7,260 bases of DNA from Cytophagales bacterium. Its GTDB lineage: Bacteria; Bacteroidota; Bacteroidia; Cytophagales; UBA9547. The notes below the pieces were generated by a model. That model saw only the letters and a list, made by a program, of their open reading frames with translations, had not been told where the DNA came from and searched no databases. The position numbers and the translations under genes were made by a program. Shown one piece after another: positions 5,544-7,260 of this stretch (position 1 is the stretch's first letter; every line of letters starts with the position of its first letter). The stretch spans positions 1 to 7,260 of the forward strand of contig JANYCH010000406.1 of NCBI GenBank assembly GCA_025360395.1. The letters are read 5' to 3'.

Positions 5544-6503
5544 TTAAATGACCTTTTTAAATGCCTCAGTTAATTTTGGAATTATCTCAAAAGCATCCCC
5601 AACAATTCCGTAATCTGCAGATTTGAAAAAAGGGGCTTCTGCATCTTTATTTATTACAACAATGCATCTGGAAGAATTGACACCGGCCAAATGCTGGATT
5701 GCTCCTGAAATACCGACAGCTATGTAAAGGTTTGGACTGATCTTAATCCCTGTCTGACCAACGTGTTCATGGTGAGGCCTCCAATCCATATCGGAAACAG
5801 GTTTTGAACAGGCTGTTGCTGCGCCAAGTGTCTTGGCAAGTTCTTCAATCATTCCCCAGTTCTCCGGACCTTTCATACCACGCCCTGCAGAAACCACAAT
5901 TTCCGCTTCCGGCAAAAGCACTTCACCCGTAGCCTTGTTTACTTCTTTCGTTTTAACCAATAACGCATTAGCAGGAACAGACACTGTTACATTGTCTATC
6001 GGGGCAACAGCACCGTTAGGCTCCGCAGCAAAAGCATTTTTCCTTATTACTACAATTTTATTTGCTGACTTTAATTCTGCAAATGCATATGCCTTCCCTG
6101 TAAATAGTGACCTTTTTACTTTAAAACCGCTACTCGTATCAGGCAAATCCACCACATTGGTAGCAATATCTGCTTTTAATGATATCGCTAATCGTGCGAC
6201 AAGAGAATCTGCATTAGACGATTTTGCAAAAACAAAGATATTGGCACCTGATTTGTTTGCAACTTCTGTAAAAGCAGCCGCAAATGCCTGAATGTTAAAA
6301 GTACCCAGTTCAGAATTGATTACCTGATGAACTTTTTGAACTCCATATTTTCCTGCCTCCGCAATACCTGCAGAATCGGGCCCGATGAAAATAGCCTCAG
6401 CTTTATCTCCTAAATTCTTTGCCACCTCCGCCCCATAAGCAGCAGCTTCGGCAGAAGATTTTTTTAACTGGCCTTCAGATGTTTCTAAATATATTAAAAC
6501 CAT
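5544..6503 (-). CDS. etfA: Electron transfer flavoprotein, alpha subunit (FAD-binding)
   Basis: EtfA forms a soluble heterodimer with EtfB that takes electrons from acyl-CoA and other flavin dehydrogenases and passes them to ETF:quinone oxidoreductase. The 319-aa length is normal. The N-terminal Rossmann-like domain (about 1-185) begins MVLIYLETSEGQLKKSSAEA. The FAD domain (about 195-319) carries SAGRGMKGPENW (Arg208), WRPHHEHVGQTG (241-252), LYIAVGISGAIQHLAG (259-274), VINKDAEAPFF and ADYGIVGD (296-303), the family signature. No motif points clearly to an electron-bifurcating subtype; the small standard form is consistent with a role in fatty-acid or amino-acid oxidation. The start is set by the conserved N-terminal strand. 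It follows etfB by 77 bp, a long gap for this pair, filled with 7-bp repeats, and probably shares its mRNA. It ends at the bidirectional terminator. Confidence 0.95.
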   Translation of the reverse strand: MVLIYLETSEGQLKKSSAEAAAYGAEVAKNLGDKAEAIFIGPDSAGIAEAGKYGVQKVHQVINSELGTFNIQAFAAAFTEVANKSGANIFVFAKSSNADSLVARLAISLKADIATNVVDLPDTSSGFKVKRSLFTGKAYAFAELKSANKIVVIRKNAFAAEPNGAVAPIDNVTVSVPANALLVKTKEVNKATGEVLLPEAEIVVSAGRGMKGPENWGMIEELAKTLGAATACSKPVSDMDWRPHHEHVGQTGIKISPNLYIAVGISGAIQHLAGVNSSRCIVVINKDAEAPFFKSADYGIVGDAFEIIPKLTEAFKKVI

Positions 6504-6510
6504 GACTTTC

Positions 6511-6577
6511 TAGTTAATAGTGAATAGTTAATAGTTCTTGCAACAGTCTTGATACTTGATACTCCATACCTGATACT
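6511..6577. repeat. Two blocks of degenerate 7-bp repeats between etfB and etfA
   Basis: Block one (6511-6538) reads TAGTTAA, TAGTGAA, TAGTTAA, TAGTTCT. Block two (6550-6577) reads TGATACT, TGATACT, CCATACC, TGATACT. Both have an exact period of 7 bp and four units, and are separated by 11 bp. Together they fill nearly the whole 77-bp spacer, ending 3 bp before the etfB stop codon. They would be transcribed in the etf mRNA. I see no strong hairpin in them. Confidence 0.85.
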
Positions 6578-6580
6578 AAA

Positions 6581-7260
6581 CTAAATTACTTTCGCTTCAT
6601 TCTTCAGTAATCTTACAAGTTCCTCTACATTTCCGGCGTCGATCATCTTACAGCTTGTCCTTCCTGCTGGAATTTCATAACCTGAATGAATGACAGATTG
6701 CGAAGTTGAAATAGGGGCTATGACATTCAAAGGTTTTGATTTGGCGGACATGATACCACGCATGTTTGGAATTTTCCATTCTGCAATGGGCTCCTGGCAT
6801 CCGGCTACAAAAGGCAAAGGAACTTCCAATACTTCTTTTCCACCTTCAATTTCCCGGGATATGATGGCCTTATTTCCATCCAGATCCATTTTCATGGCTG
6901 GTGAAATACTTGGCATTCCCAGCATCTCTCCTACCATCCCATGCACAAGGCCGCCATTGTAATCTATAGATTCGCGGCCCATCAGGATCATATCAAAGCT
7001 TTTGTCTTTGGCATATTCTGCAATTTGGGTAGCTACAAAAAAAGCATCTACTGGCTCTGCGTCAATCCTTACGGCATCGTCAGCACCAATTGCCAGAGCT
7101 TTTCTGATGATAGGTTCTGCATCTGCCAAACCAACATTAAAAACAGTAACAGATCCACCACTGGCTTCCCTTAGATCAATCGCTTTTGAAAGCGCATATT
7201 CATCATAAGGACCAATAATAAACTGAACCCCTGCTGAATTTAATTTTGTATTATTATCTG
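6581..7260 (-). CDS. etfB: Electron transfer flavoprotein, beta subunit, N-terminus cut by right edge
   Basis: The frame is open from the TAG at 6583-6581 to the window edge, 225 visible residues. By comparison with ~247-aa relatives about 22 N-terminal residues are missing, so the true start lies outside. I translated the edge part: it begins DNNTKLNSAGVQFIIGPYDE, then ALSKAIDLREASGGSVTVFN and VGLADAEPIIRKALAIGADD, typical of EtfB. Further on come FDMILMGRESIDYNGGLVHG and MVGEMLGMPS, the adenine-nucleotide-binding (AMP) segment, and the signature-like SREIEGGKEVLEVPLPFVAG. IPNMRGIMSAKSKPLNVI near the C-terminus matches the segment that embraces the alpha subunit. EtfB carries structural AMP and is the docking side for partner dehydrogenases. 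It is upstream of etfA, as is usual in this phylum. The promoter lies outside the window. Confidence 0.95.
   Translation of the reverse strand, partial: DNNTKLNSAGVQFIIGPYDEYALSKAIDLREASGGSVTVFNVGLADAEPIIRKALAIGADDAVRIDAEPVDAFFVATQIAEYAKDKSFDMILMGRESIDYNGGLVHGMVGEMLGMPSISPAMKMDLDGNKAIISREIEGGKEVLEVPLPFVAGCQEPIAEWKIPNMRGIMSAKSKPLNVIAPISTSQSVIHSGYEIPAGRTSCKMIDAGNVEELVRLLKNEAKVI

Noticed and set aside
5833..6291. 152-aa plus-strand open frame
   Set aside because: It lies wholly antisense to the conserved FAD domain and linker of etfA, and its composition mirrors that gene; it is a shadow frame.
6581..7129. A shorter 182-aa version of etfB starting at a TTG codon
   Set aside because: The same frame continues without a stop to 7260 and encodes conserved EtfB sequence upstream, so the TTG is an internal leucine codon.

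Overview
The window looks like a chromosomal segment of a member of the Bacteroidota, most likely Sphingobacteriia/Chitinophagia-like. The evidence is moderate AT-richness, start codons without clear Shine-Dalgarno sequences, promoter-like TTTG/TAnnTTTG motifs, a TonB-dependent receptor with the typical N-terminus, and a ~100-aa protein family that I know mainly from this phylum. The assignment rests on gene content only. No RNA gene, CRISPR array, insertion sequence or phage gene was found.

Layout: (1) Positions 1-1599, minus strand: an S33 (proline iminopeptidase-like) lipoprotein, then a 112-aa ModE-type DNA-binding protein, then the start of a TonB-dependent outer-membrane receptor that runs off the left edge. 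Directly before the receptor start codon lies an inverted repeat, TCGTTAT-N12-ATAACGA. It has the arms and spacing of the classical ModE operator. (2) Positions 1600-1739: a divergent intergenic region with a good Bacteroidota-type promoter for the minus-strand genes. (3) Positions 1740-5469, plus strand: a compact four-gene run, gpmA (phosphoglycerate mutase), poxB-like pyruvate:quinone oxidoreductase, a 98-aa protein of unknown function, and a class I (FbaB/DhnA-type) fructose-bisphosphate aldolase. Gaps are 17, 8 and 3 bp. (4) Positions 5491-5528: a strong bidirectional terminator between convergent units. (5) Positions 5544-7260, minus strand: etfB (N-terminus cut by the right edge) followed by etfA. 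Their 77-bp spacer holds two blocks of 7-bp repeats.

How the genes work together: the central operon joins glycolytic/gluconeogenic enzymes to direct oxidation of pyruvate to acetate with electrons passed to the quinone pool. The ETF pair likewise passes electrons from flavin dehydrogenases toward quinone. The left block is the most interesting part. Regulator, operator and receptor gene together suggest an outer-membrane uptake route for molybdate, tungstate or a chelate of them under ModE-like control. The regulator here has no molybdate-binding domain of its own.
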